A stretch of DNA of 17,668 nt, from positions 1-17,668 of the forward strand of contig CAJVPP010001826.1 in assembly GCA_910592005.1 (NCBI GenBank), in the 5' to 3' direction. This DNA comes from Funneliformis mosseae (taxonomy: Eukaryota > Glomeromycota > Glomeromycetes > Glomerales > Glomeraceae). Below are positions 1 to 10,067 of this stretch, one piece after another. How positions within the stretch are numbered: position 1 is the first letter of the stretch; each line of letters opens with the position of its first letter. Under the pieces are notes generated by a model. That model was given only the letters and a program-made list of their open reading frames with translations, was not told the DNA's origin and made no database searches. A program made the translations under genes and the position numbers.

Positions 1-56
1 TAGTTTCTCGCACGTTACTCCCTGTTATTAAGTCATAGTTGCCCTAAGTTCGACGG

Positions 57-837
57 TTGAGCGTAGGGTTAACAACGGCTATAAAAGATGATACTGTCAT
101 GAAAAAGGAAAAAGTATGGGGGTATGTTACAAATAAAATTATAGATGTTTTACATCTGCTAATCCAAGCTACAAATATAGAGCAAAAACCTCTTATTCAA
201 GTCTTGATAGAAGAGAAGCTAGAGGGTCACAGAGGGACTGAATCAAATAATCTCATGAACTAGTGGGTTCTAATACTCTAAACTATGCTATTAAAGCATA
301 TGCGATCGCAAAGCGATCTGATTAATGCCATTTGGCTGAAAAAAAATATTAGCCCATACCACGAAAGATAAATTTTCTCCAAATAAAGGATGTTGATGAT
401 GTTGCGACCATCTCCTGTAAAGTGGAAGACATAACTATTCCCTATGCAATGATTGATAGTAGATCAGACTCGTCTATAATCTCTGAAAATGTAGCAAAGC
501 ATTTAGGGCTTAAAATAGATAGAAAGAAGATTCATAGGCTTAATGGGTCGCTAGTAAGTCACACTCCCTTGGAACAATTAACGTTATCCCTGTAACTATT
601 GAGGATGGGAAAAATAGAGACACTATTCCAGATGAATTCTCTATTGTCCCTACAGAATATAATGATAGTGGAAAAGAATTATCACTATTTATTCTTGGAA
701 CGCAATGGCAATATCAGGCTGGATGGAAGCCTTTAATAAAAGGAGAATTTAAGGCTACATGTAACGGAAAGACTATTATCATCCCCCTATCAGTTCACAA
801 ATCCCAGCATAATGTCTTTACTATAGAAAAGGAGTAA
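57..837 (+). pseudogene. retropepsin-like aspartic protease pseudogene
   Basis: This is a broken gene for a retroviral-type aspartic protease domain (clan AA), of the sort found in retroelement polyproteins and in domesticated fungal relatives. The best part is frame 386-595, where the active-site loop reads IDSRSDSSIIS at 452-484. The family normally has D-(S/T)-G, so the essential glycine is arginine here (AGA). The usual helix after the loop follows (ENVAKHLGLKI). A one-base shift near 565-568 moves coding into another frame, which runs from CTT at 568 to TAA at 835-837 and contains the flap and second-half strands (FILGTQWQYQAGWKP). Upstream, in the protease frame, are TAA at 323 and TAG at 350, both consistent with Gln codons. 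An open stretch at 57-263 in another frame (LIQATNIEQKPLIQVLIEEK) is probably its N-terminal part, which is less certain. It is non-functional as written. Confidence 0.72.
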
Positions 838-890
838 GACTTGCGAAGCGCCTTAACAACAAGTGAGAATAATGATGCATTTAAAAAAAA

Positions 891-1042
891 GTGAGTTATG
901 AAGAGCTTGAAAAAATGTTATATAGCACTCTTAAGTATAATTCAGAAATCAATGAGTTTTGCGAAAAATTACAGACACGCTATATTAAACTTCTTGCTAA
1001 AGGCGCTTAAGGCAGAGAATAAGTGAGTTATTTTTCTAATAT
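891..1042 (+). pseudogene. coiled-coil gene fragment (paralogue of 1918-2993)
   Basis: This is a short coding remnant reading SYEELEKMLYSTLKYNSEIN, then EFCEKLQTRY, and ending AKGA before TAA at 1008. It matches the N-terminal part of the gene at 1918-2993 (YEQELKKKLRSITEFNSEIN, then DFSEKL), so the two are copies of one family. Reading continues in frame through TAA at 1008 and TAA at 1020 as GRE and VSYFSN, so both stops may be damage. The fragment overlaps the 3' end of the convergent gene at 1028-1567. Function is unknown. Confidence 0.55.
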
Positions 1043-1567
1043 ACTCTTCATATTTGCTATATTTTTTACGTTTCTTTCAACTATCTTCTCAAGCGAAGTG
1101 GAAATTGGTTGAGACTGGACAGGGGACGGAATTAGCGGTGGTAATCCACCTTTGGACTTCGATTTCTTTCCTCCAGTTTTTTTTGCCTTCTCACCTTCTT
1201 CTAAAACTAAATCAATAGATTCACTAGGCTCTATCCCACGTATTTGTTTTGTTAGCTTTGCTAATGGAACATCTTGGCCTTGGATTTCTGGTTCAGTCTG
1301 TCTGTTCACAACATTTATATTAGAAAGTGAAGCGGGGTCTCTTATGAGACCATCAGCTATTGACATATGAATTGGTTGATTTCACGCAACCCTATTTTTT
1401 TCTTCACCTCTCCAGATCTGATAAATACGTTTTTGTGATGTGTGATATTTATCTGTTAAATCCTTTAAAACTTTATCTCTAGGCTTTTTTTCAGCACATT
1501 GTATAATATGGTCATAATCAGCTGGTGAAAAAGAAGGGGCATCACATCTTATGTGTAGTTTGAGCAT
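1028..1567 (-). pseudogene. helix-turn-helix protein, lysine-rich linker, one in-frame stop
   Basis: Two open stretches on the minus strand (1567-1385 and 1381-1028) lie in the same frame and are separated by a single TGA at 1382-1384, giving about 179 codons. The N-terminal part (residues 1-60) contains DKVLKDLTDKYHTSQKRIYQ followed by IWRGEE. This has the form of a helix-turn-helix DNA-binding unit like those of transposases and retroelement-associated regulators. The middle and C-terminal parts are disordered, with a basic patch (KKTGGKKSKSKGG near residue 135) and a proline-rich segment. The TGA lies between EEKNRVA and NQPIHM, so a CGA arginine codon changed by C-to-T is the simplest origin. 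The gene is divergent from 1918-2993, with a minisatellite between them. I do not recognise a named family. Confidence 0.6.
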
Positions 1568-1614
1568 AGTAGCAATATTTTTTATATCTAATATAATACT
1601 CTGAAATAATTAAT

Positions 1615-1844
1615 TAAATAGGATATATAGAAAGTATGTATTATTCTGAAAATATAGGACATACAGGATATATAGGAAGATAATATTCTGAACATATAGG
1701 ATATATGGGATAAATAGGATATATAGAAAGTATGTATTATTCTAAAAATATAGGACATATAGGATATATAGGAAGATAATATTTTAGACGTATAGGATAT
1801 ACGAGATAAATAGGATATATAGAAAGAATGTATTATTTCTGAAT
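1615..1844. repeat. 96-bp minisatellite, about 2.4 copies
   Basis: Units start at 1615, 1711 and 1807, exactly 96 bases apart, each beginning TAAATAGGATATATAGAAAG. The first two are nearly identical, and the third stops after about 38 bases. Within a unit, GGATATATA-type submotifs recur. The array fills the intergenic space between the divergent genes at 1028-1567 and 1918-2993. Confidence 0.9.
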
Positions 1845-1917
1845 AAACAGATTATGTCTATTATCTCGGAAATTTATTTGTGCATTTTTTTTCTTGCTAT
1901 ATAACCATGCCAAGATT

Positions 1918-2993
1918 ATGTCTAATGTTCATACATTGAAGGATATAAAAGATAGAGGACATCGACTGGGTAGTACATATGAGCAAGAGCTCAAAAAAAA
2001 ATTAAGATCCATTACCGAATTTAATTCTGAAATTAATGATTTCAGTGAAAAACTGGTAGATAAATACAATGAGCAGGAAAAGGAGTTCCAGTGAACCTAT
2101 GCTGATATTGGAAATAATATTAGCCAATTAAATGCATCTAGTGCTAAAGTTAGATCCCAACTTATTTCTGAACAGAAGTCTCATTCTGAAAGTTGATGCA
2201 AGCTTGAAGCTAAAATAAAATCGCTCAAATCTTCTATTAAAATACTAAAAAGAGAGCTAACTTTGACCCCAAAAGCTTCATCCACTGACAAGGTCCAGAT
2301 TCTTTCTCTTGAAGCTAAAATACGAGAATTAGAAGGTAAGTTAGATGACTTAGAACTAGAACAAGCATTTCATGATTCTCTCAAGCTTGAATTAGAACGA
2401 ACGAATGAGGACCTTAGTTCAAAAAAATATACAATAGAATGTATGGAAAAAGGGATAGAGTCATCAGATAACATATACAAATGGGAGCTGAATATTTGGT
2501 CTTCAGAACGATTAAAATTAATGGAGGAAAATAAGTCCCTTAGAGATCAGTTAGTGTTAAGGAAAGAGTCAAGAGGTGTTTTGCATAATGAAGTAGATCC
2601 TCTATCTCCGCTTATGAATGATTCATCACAACATGGTCCTGAAGGAATTCTTTCCACTCTTAATCCTTCACCTTTCCAAATATTTTCTGCAGGTAGTGCA
2701 GAAGCAGTACTATTATCCTAAGAAATGTCTCTAACATTAGCGACTGTTCCTATTGTTACAAGTTCTCTATTGATGCAGATGGTAATATATTCTATACCTG
2801 TTTTACTACTGATTGCGATCATATAGTTTATGATCAAAAAATGGTGGAATTTAAGAAAAAAAGTAATCAATATTCTGCCCCTTTTTTCTTACTAGATTCG
2901 AAAAAAGAAGTTAGGCTTTCTCCTGCAGAAGCCTTTCTCAATCACAGATTTCAGGATAATCTCCTACAGTTCTTGAACAAGAAAGGGGTGTAA
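1918..2993 (+). pseudogene. coiled-coil protein with C-terminal zinc ribbon, broken
   Basis: One reading frame runs from ATG 1918 (MSNVHTLKDIKDRGHRLG) to about 2705, interrupted only by TGA at 2092-2094 and TGA at 2194-2196. After a one-base shift near 2705 it continues in the next frame to TAA at 2991-2993, about 358 codons in all. The centre is a long heptad-rich coiled coil (IRELEGKLDDLELEQ; LELERTNEDLSSKK). The C-terminal part carries C-x2-C-x14-C-x4-C (DCSYC ... YTCFTTDC), a probable zinc ribbon. Both stops are TGA, as CGA-to-TGA changes would give. I chose ATG 1918 because the open frame further upstream begins with TTG. No named family is recognised. Its N-terminus is duplicated at 891-1042. 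Confidence 0.66.
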
Positions 2994-3169
2994 GCTAATA
3001 CGAATCAGTCTCACCAGAACTATCTATTTCAGATTACATGCTTGCATAATGTAGTATTCGTATGTTAACATTTAAAAATAAAAAAAATCATATGATTTTG
3101 ACAGGGGTGTTCCAGTTAAATTTGTCAAGAAAATTTTATTAAAATAGTCTGTGAAAATACAAAAAAAAT

Positions 3170-5014
3170 CTAGTTATCTCGCTTAGATGAAGAAACTGTA
3201 GAACTTTTTTCTACATTCTGATTTGATCTTTTTAAAGGTGCATTGTAGAGTATACTTATATTAATAATTAGAATATTTCACAATATCAGTAATGATTCTA
3301 TGAATTTTTCTACAATAGACAGATCTGACAGCTGAACTGGAATTTCTGATTTATAAAGATGATAATATCAATAGACCTCGCTCATATCCCTTATAAGAAC
3401 ACTTAAATATAATTTCTTTTCAGCTATCTGCATCCCAATAATCCCAAATTTGTCCTTATCAGGTTTGCAACTTTTACGAGTCCAGTATATTCTATCATTG
3501 ACCTTATGCTACAGCTTCATTTGATCATCTCTTTCCTTTTGCGCTATACATGATAAACGTGAGCATTCAGTAAATAAAAGTTCGTAATTTTTCCATTATG
3601 TTTCATTACAAACATAACATCTGGCTGTCTCCCAGTTCATCTATCACCTTTCCTATCCGCACTGACACTACTTTGACGTTCAGAACTGCTAATGAATGTG
3701 GTTTTTCCTAGAGGAAGATTCTTCAATGTTGGCTGAATGGCTGGTACTATCACATTGGTCATGTAAGTATCTTCATTTAAGGATTCTACAAAATTCGTTT
3801 CAAATGCGAAATTATTTCAAGAATCACATCTAATATAAATAAAAATGAGCGGGGAGCAGAAAATCACTAAATATTTTAAAATATCATAAAAAAATACTTA
3901 CAATGTATCCAAAATTCTCTCCGTGATTAATGCAAGCTCATTTTCTGTTTTTTTACATGTCCCATTATGTATAAATTTTCTTGGAAGATCAATTTCACGA
4001 TTTTCAATGAAATTAGCAACGAATTTATTACATTTTCTTTTCACTGCAAATGGAAGAGATAAAGGTACCATTTGTCGTACTGGCTTCATAAAAGTGTGTC
4101 TAAATTGACCTGCAATTTCTTTACAACTTTTGACTCATCAGAAATTACTTGACTAGCTAGAGAATCCATCCATGATAATTCAGAAATATTCACACTATTT
4201 ATACCATAGTATAGATGCTGGTTAATCAGTGTCGTTGTATTTTTCTTGAGTTTGCCTTTCAATTCATTTATATTTTTTTCAATCTCATCAGAGTTAAGAG
4301 GTCTTTCTTTATTCATTCTAACTACTCCTATATCACGCAAACTGCAGACTCCTTCAAAAGCAATCTCAAACTAATATAATTAGATGATGCATTAGTTTCA
4401 GTAATATAATAATTTTATCATTAAAAAACGCATGCATTATCAGTACATATACAAAGTTATTATCTTAGTATGGCCATCACGTTGATGAAACCTTGTGTGA
4501 TACTAAATAACTACATAATATCTTACAGATTAATCACCCCTCATGCATCGAGAAATATTCTTGGGGTAGAGCTAATAGAATGATTAAAACACAAGCAATA
4601 GTTTATATATCCTCCATGCAGTTCAAGAAATAGTTCCTTTAGATGCAGTCTAATAGGATGAATACACTATCATTTCAGATCTCGTTTGTGCGAGTGGATC
4701 ACATAATATCATCATTTAGTGGAAAAAAATATTAGTAAAGCTTTACAACTAACCTGAGAAAGTATTCGAAGAAGTTTTAATTGACGCAAAGGTTCTTCAG
4801 CATAAAGATTACTAGCAAACTCTATGGCTTGGTCTACAATGCTTCTTAATTCATTTTGTGAAATCCAGGGATCTTCTACATCCTGATAAATGACCGAGGT
4901 GGCAGTAATGTGTTCTTGCTTAGCAGTTACTAAAAAATTGTAAATTTTCGAGTATAGTTTAGAAGACATAGTGTTGTTAATATAGAATAAGCGATCTGAA
5001 CATAAATTTTCCAT
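3170..5014 (-). pseudogene. PD-(D/E)XK-like fungal family protein A, three exons, decayed
   Basis: A minus-strand gene is reconstructed as exon 1 5014-4754, exon 2 4370-3902 and exon 3 3829-3170. Intron 1 has donor GTTAGT and acceptor ATATTAG. Intron 2 (72 bases) has donor GTAAGT and acceptor TATTAG. Phases agree across both junctions. The start may be ATG 4969 (MSSKLYSKIYNFL) instead of 5014. Exon 2 has a one-base deletion in a T run near 4086-4090. Exon 3 has TGA at 3817 and TGA at 3637, a shift in an A run near 3590, then a TAG and two more TGA. Exon 3 reads SADRKGDR, then TGRQPDVMFVMKHNGK, then YELLFTECSR, followed by a helix and FGIIGMQIAEKKLYLSVLIRD. This strand-helix-strand order with PD...E-C-S fits a PD-(D/E)XK nuclease fold with serine at the usual lysine. 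I recognise it from memory as an expanded Glomeromycotina family of unknown function. Confidence 0.72.
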
Positions 5015-5507
5015 ACTGCCCTTTTAAATGCCACCATTTCTCATTCTCTTCATGTTTGGGAAAGAGATAGGAGAAATATGCAAAGCACTTTACGCCAATT
5101 TTTTTGAGAATAAGGGTATGTGGAATATGCATTGAAGATTTCAACATTACATTATATATATTTTAACGAGAATCGAAAATGTTCTAATTCATGTCACATA
5201 TGCCTTTATGCATTAGCCTTGAGACGCTTCGCATGGCTGAATAATATAATATTCGGGATCTTCCTCAAAAAATATTTTATTAAAATAGTTATACAGTATA
5301 TTGCTAAGGATCTAATCCAGAATAGGCAAATCAAGTTTTTTATCCTGCATTGGTGATACATTTTACATTATACTAGGCGATCATGCATGCAAATTATATA
5401 GCATAAAAAAAGAAATATTAAATGAACGTGATTTTTGTCTCATCTTTCAATCTTAATGTAGGCTGATTAAGATGGTTTATAGATAGTAGGGTCCCAGCCA
5501 AAGGCGC
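5015..5507. other. no supported gene
   Basis: This is AT-rich sequence upstream of the gene at 3170-5014. A plus-strand open frame at 5120-5356 has the hydrophobic, T-driven composition of chance translation, and I do not call it. At 5489-5534 the plus strand reads PAKGAQDKKYSKLF. This resembles the end of the coiled-coil fragment at 891-1042 and may be another piece of that family. Confidence 0.4.
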
Positions 5508-6206
5508 TCAGGACAAGAAATATAGTAAGTTATTTTGTTTCGCATATAGAAACGAGATAAATATTCCACCTGTATCACTTTTGCAATTCGATGACTGAAA
5601 AGTAGTTAGTGAAATGTAAGTTGGCTCAGAGATATGTGATATAGTATTTTCTGCTATAGTTGTAATCTTAGCCTTAAAGCAAGAGCAATCCCAATGATTC
5701 TTCATCAAATCTTCAGACTCAATTTCATAGGCCCATCTGCGTCATCCATCATAATATACTTTTCTAGACTTTACTTCAGTAATCTTTACCAATTTCTAGC
5801 ATTTGAAACAGATAGCCATCTGACTTTTATAGATACTAGGTCTACGATATCCAAAGTAGTCTTCATATAACTTACTATTAACACAATATGTTTTGGATTC
5901 TACTTGCCCGAATAAAGCAAAAAGGCTGTATACATGATATAAACTATATTCTCGCTTAAAAAGTAATTCTTGCAGAGAACCTCTTACACGATTAACCTAT
6001 TGCTAAGATATTTCATAAGGTCTAATAATAGACAAATAATCGTATTGCTTTTCTACTTTAACCACTTTTTCGTATCGATAGTTATCAGTTTGAGAATGAC
6101 AGTTAAAAACATATTCCATATCATATCCAGGGCGGAGATTGATAGATTTAGGTACAATTTTATTATAAATCCTATCTATAATGATTTTAACCATGTCATC
6201 AGGCAT
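5508..6206 (-). pseudogene. cysteine-rich protein with putative zinc site, four stops
   Basis: A single minus-strand frame runs from ATG 6206 (MPDDMVKIIIDRIYNKIVP) to TGA 5508-5510, about 232 codons. It is broken by TAG at 6003, TAG at 5997, TAG at 5796 and TGA at 5742, with no frameshift. Coding quality is high on both sides of each stop (GSLQELLFKREYSLYHVYSL; SKLYEDYFGYRRPSIYKS). A possible zinc site is formed by C-F-K-C near residue 137 and C-S-C after HWD near residue 173. The first two TAGs flank a CAA, as a run of three glutamines would after two C-to-T changes. All four stops fit CAG-to-TAG or CGA-to-TGA. I do not recognise the family. Confidence 0.6.
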
Positions 6207-6659
6207 ATTTATTAGCAATTTAGTGATTTATAGCGTTTTTAGCGAATATTTCTTGTTATAACAATTTGCAGCAAGTATATTATAATAAAATATCAGATTC
6301 ATTTTTTTATTCGATTATAAGTATATTGAGGGTTTATATAAGATTCACATCTGGCTATGTACCGCATGTAATAGCTAATCAGAGATATGATCGCCAGAAA
6401 TTCAGAGTATAAGATGATCTAATACAGGTTATGTGGATCTCTCGTAATTAACAGGAATTACTCAGATGCTTCATATGATGTATAATATATCCAGGAGGAT
6501 TAGCATTTTTTTTGTGCATATTTCTGGTGAGTCTTGCAATAAAGTAACGTCATACCACCTATATACAACATACATTGGTTAAAAATAACTTGTCCCATAA
6601 ACTTTATTATTTTTTCATTATTTTACTATAAAACAATAACCACACATGTTTAGAAAATA

Positions 6660-6785
6660 TTAAAATGGAAAAACTTTGGCAAGTGTGAATAGGTGATCAC
6701 ACATGAGTAAATTTGGCTTATTTTAAATCTGAAAAAACTTCGGTAGCTGTGAATATATGTTTACACTTGAGTAAAAAATGTGCAG
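6660..6785. repeat. two diverged copies, 64-base spacing
   Basis: AAAAACTTTGGCAAGTGTGA at 6669 and AAAAAACTTCGGTAGCTGTG at 6732 begin two related segments whose matching positions lie 64 bases apart. Both continue with GTGAATA...CACA(or TACAC)-TGAGTAAA. The first copy contains a small inverted pair, TGTGA and TCACA. No function is evident. Confidence 0.55.
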
Positions 6786-6981
6786 TAAATTTCACTGACC
6801 TGCTTTTAAAACTTTAGCTATTACATAGTCAATATCCTTTACGCTCAACCTCAAAATAGTTGATGCAAAAAAGACTTAATACTCACGAATTTTATCATTA
6901 ACAAGAGAATTAGACATATCGTCACTATATATTTTTCAGGTCTAAGCCACTAAATAAAATAATAAAAACACATACACCTTC

Positions 6982-7020
6982 TATTCCAATTTAGAACACA
7001 GATCACTTTTGCCAAGAAAA
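6982..7020 (-). repeat. palindromic repeat, copy 1 (decayed)
   Basis: Plus-strand TATTCCAATTTAGAAC then ACAGATCACTTTTGCCAAGA matches the copies at 13834 and 17203, with the inverted arms partly lost. It lies about 220 bases beyond the stop of the minus-strand gene at 7238-9932. Confidence 0.75.
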
Positions 7021-7237
7021 AATTCAAATTTTATTATAGTATGTAATTTGTAACGTCATAATAGTGCAGTAAAGTTTTATTATCAGCAAGAATCCCAAAA
7101 TTACTAATGAATTGATCCTAAACATTTTCCAAGCAAAATTAAATAGAGCAAGAAGAGAACCTCAAAAAAGCATGGCAAGCATGATATTTTCGTTGAAGAA
7201 AGAATTTCCTGTGATGGCAAAAATATTATCTATTTTT

Positions 7238-9932
7238 TTAATCGATTTCATTATAATTTTGTCATTTCGTATCAATAGACCATGGAACAACAATTGTAAT
7301 TAGTGGAGTATCTGTGCCCATTATTTCTCGCAAAAAATCTGCTTTATCTTGGGTTCTTGTATTCACTGTCTTCATGCACTCTATGATCATTTTCTATTGT
7401 AAATAGAAGATAATGAGTAATAGTGATTTCTATGATGAAGCTGACAAGTACAGAAAATAAATCATACCTTCATTTTCCACACATTAGCCAACACCCTGAT
7501 AAGATCCTTTATTCTTTCAACTGTAGCCAACACATCAAGGAGTTTCTCTCATTTTAATATTGTCACATACCCTTTGGGACTACTCATTTGTAAGACTTGC
7601 AATTTAAGACCTATTCAAATTAAATCAGTTATTTTGACAAAATATTAAAAACTGTAGATTCATTTATTTACTTATCCATGTGAAGCATACCAGCGACTTG
7701 AAGTTGCCTTACTTTCATTTCTTCGAAATAGGCTTCTTTACTTAGGCATACGAAGATATTGTGCATAGTCTTCACCAGTTTAAACCTGTTAGTCAATAGT
7801 TTTGTTTTATCAAACTTCTTGCCCACTTCAATTACTCCATACTCAACGTCACCAATGTATATCTGAAATATTCCGTCCATTCGATAACCTATTCTTCTAC
7901 GTCCTGATTTTTTGCAATGTGTACATACTCTCTTTCTGTTTTTCCTCGTGACTACCACTATACTTAATGATTTTTTTCTGTGAAAAAATAAGCCATAAAG
8001 TTAAAAAATGTAACTAAATAATTATGATAATCAAGGAGACCACACCTTACAGTTTCCATTCCAATCATATCACTGAAATCATGATCGATGATAAGCGATC
8101 ACACATTTATATCATATCAGGCTTCGAGATATTATTTTTGCAGTATTTTATTAAGGTCTTCATAATACGTAAGACTTGTAGTAAATAGAATATATGTCAT
8201 TAAATCTTTGTAATAATATTACCGATAAAGAGGCAAATTCTCACAATTTCCTCATCACGATTTCAGCTCATTCAGCATCATAATGTTTTAACCTATCATA
8301 AGGTTCATCCTCATTTAGGAAGAATGTTATCTTTAAGACTTGTCTCAAATCGCTTATTGTATTAACCTGAAATTGGTAATATATCGGGTTTTAGAAAATT
8401 GAAAAAAGCTAATTATTCTCAACTTACATCTGAAAATCATATTATAGAATTTGCAAAGACACGATCAACCTCTGGCAATTTTTTGACTGCATACTGGATT
8501 TCATTCTATTCTTCAGTTGTAAATAATAACTTCACTTCCCGATCATCAAGATCAATAATCCATGAATATAGAAGTGATTCAACTAGCAGTCACTCACAAT
8601 GTTTAAAAAAAGTGTCCTCAACACACTTTTCAAAAGAGAGAATCCATTTATGAGTTACATTCATTTTTTTGTAGGATTTCAGAAAATTTTCAAGCTGTGA
8701 TGATATTAACAATGGTTGAGGATTTTAACCTTCGATATTGCTTGTATTACAAATGGAAGTGAGTTGTAAGTCTAAGAAAAAAAATCAAAAAAATTTCAAC
8801 CAAAAGAATTACCATTGTATGTAATCTGGATCACTATAATCCTTAGAAGTAAACGAATTATCATTCTCTTCAGATATAGAAGTGGAGTCTTATGCTTCAG
8901 CCTCGACCTAGAAAAGAATCTCTCTGATTAGCAATTATTCAGTCTTTTAATTGCTATGAATAACAGAACATCATGATATCTGAATAATCTATTTTAATAT
9001 GAAATTGTACCTTATCTTTCTCATTGTCCGTTTTGTTGAAAATGCCTTGTTCATTGCTTAATTTTCACCATTTTTTAGTTGAGTTGTCCATTTCTTGAAA
9101 AAACTAATTGGATGATTTTTTTTCAGAGAGACTGTTAAAGAAATCATCTATCTCGTCACTTTCATCATATTTATCCTAAAACATTAAATGCAAAAATTAG
9201 TTCTTTTGGTTCTAAAATTTTAGACAAAGATGCAAGTATATACCTTTTTCTAAGGAATCTTTGATATGGCCAATTCAGCGAAAGTTCCACCTTCAATAGT
9301 TCCAGTTCTACTATTAATATTTCTAATCCCAAATGATAGATTATAAATATAAATAAAGGCTGATCAATGCTCACGCATGCATTCTTCGTCCCATTCTTTT
9401 GCTTTTTTGCAATCTGGCTTACCACCCTAGAATAAAAGATTTGTAAATTAACAATATATTCAAGTAGTACACTAGGTTCTATCAGATTTTCTGTTCTATT
9501 CCATTGAGTCAACTAATAGTCTTAAACAATAGACAAGCTAATAGGTTGCTTGTGTCTAATGGGGCTGGTATTAGGTTGACTAATAGTCTTGAACATCAGA
9601 CAAGCTAGTAGGTTGCCTGTGCTCCAATACTAGCTTTGTGGCTCAACTAGTAGTTTTGAATGATAAGAAGCTAATAGGTCCTCACCACGTCATCAATTCT
9701 CTCCCACTTTATAACAAAAAAAAATCTTAACACTCGCCTTTCTATATCTATCAAGTAGCTTTTGTGCTATTTCACTCCTTTTTCCTTTCCAACTTTTCAC
9801 AATCATCTCAAGACACTTTACATAACAGTCAATTTTTTTTTTTAGTGATTCTAATTCGCATTCATCCAAAAATCCTTAAATGGACTATTCAGAGGACTTA
9901 CGATCAAAGTACTTGTATATTTTATTCGACAT
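7238..9932 (-). pseudogene. PD-(D/E)XK-like fungal family protein B, nine exons, heavily decayed
   Basis: Reconstructed exons are 9932-9732, 9426-9244, 9175-9011, 8907-8813, 8740-8428, 8366-8223, 7977-7676, 7610-7468 and 7393-7238. Junction phases agree throughout except at the E7 donor, which is mutated. Exon 1 reads MSNKIYKYFDRKSS then CELESLKKKIDCYVKCLEMI. Exon 5 has SWIIDLDDREVKLLFTTEE, and exon 6 has NEDEPYDRLKHYDAE. Exon 7 has RRRIGYRMDGIFQIYIGDVE then YGVIEVGKKF, followed by a helix and RQLQVAGMLHM. Exon 8 has GLKLQVLQMSSPKGYVTIL. The D...E-V-G-K order suggests a PD-(D/E)XK-like fold. About 14 premature stops are present (for example 9885, 9876, 9364, 9250, 9104, 9065, 8890, 8725), plus a one-base insertion near 7900. 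A TGA near 7262 may be the natural end, in which case the last few codons are not coding. I recognise the family from memory as Glomeromycotina-expanded, function unknown. Confidence 0.74.
9512..9690. repeat. 67-bp minisatellite in an intron, about 2.6 copies
   Basis: Units begin ACTAATAGTCTT at 9512 and 9579 and ACTAGTAGTTTT at 9646, exactly 67 bases apart. They share GACAAGCTAATAGGTTGC. The array lies in the 305-base first intron of the gene at 7238-9932, which is longer than that gene's other introns. Confidence 0.88.
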
Positions 9933-10067
9933 GAGCTGAAAAGCAAGTTATATTTATAATAAAAAAAGAATATAGCTGATCGATTTAATAAAACATAATC
10001 ATCACATAATAACACATTAATGATTTAGTGAATATTGATCACTAGTGCATAATTCTTCTCTACGTAA

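Larger units (their letters stand above)
6207..7237. other. non-coding, AT-rich; holds repeats only
   Basis: No reading frame here has the coding character of its neighbours. The stretch holds a two-copy 64-base repeat (about 6660-6785) and one decayed copy of the palindromic repeat (6982-7020). The frame on the plus strand at 7112-7303 overlaps the last exon of the minus-strand gene at 7238-9932 and is its shadow. Confidence 0.5.

Noticed and set aside
1615..1844. CRISPR-like array
   Set aside because: The 96-base units are contiguous with no variable spacers, and the sequence is eukaryotic.
5120..5356. Plus-strand open frame as a gene
   Set aside because: Its hydrophobic composition follows the T-rich DNA. 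There is no start context, homology or splice support.
1918..6206. Reassigned stop codons (TGA or TAG read as an amino acid)
   Set aside because: All three stops occur inside genes alongside frameshifts and a dead splice site. Decay explains this more simply.
5970..6215. Plus-strand open frame
   Set aside because: It is the antisense shadow of the well-coded minus-strand gene at 5508-6206.
7112..7303. Plus-strand open frame as a gene
   Set aside because: It is the shadow of exon 9 of the minus-strand gene at 7238-9932.
8399..8653. Plus-strand open frame as a gene
   Set aside because: It lies opposite exon 5 of the minus-strand gene at 7238-9932, whose frame reads clearly.
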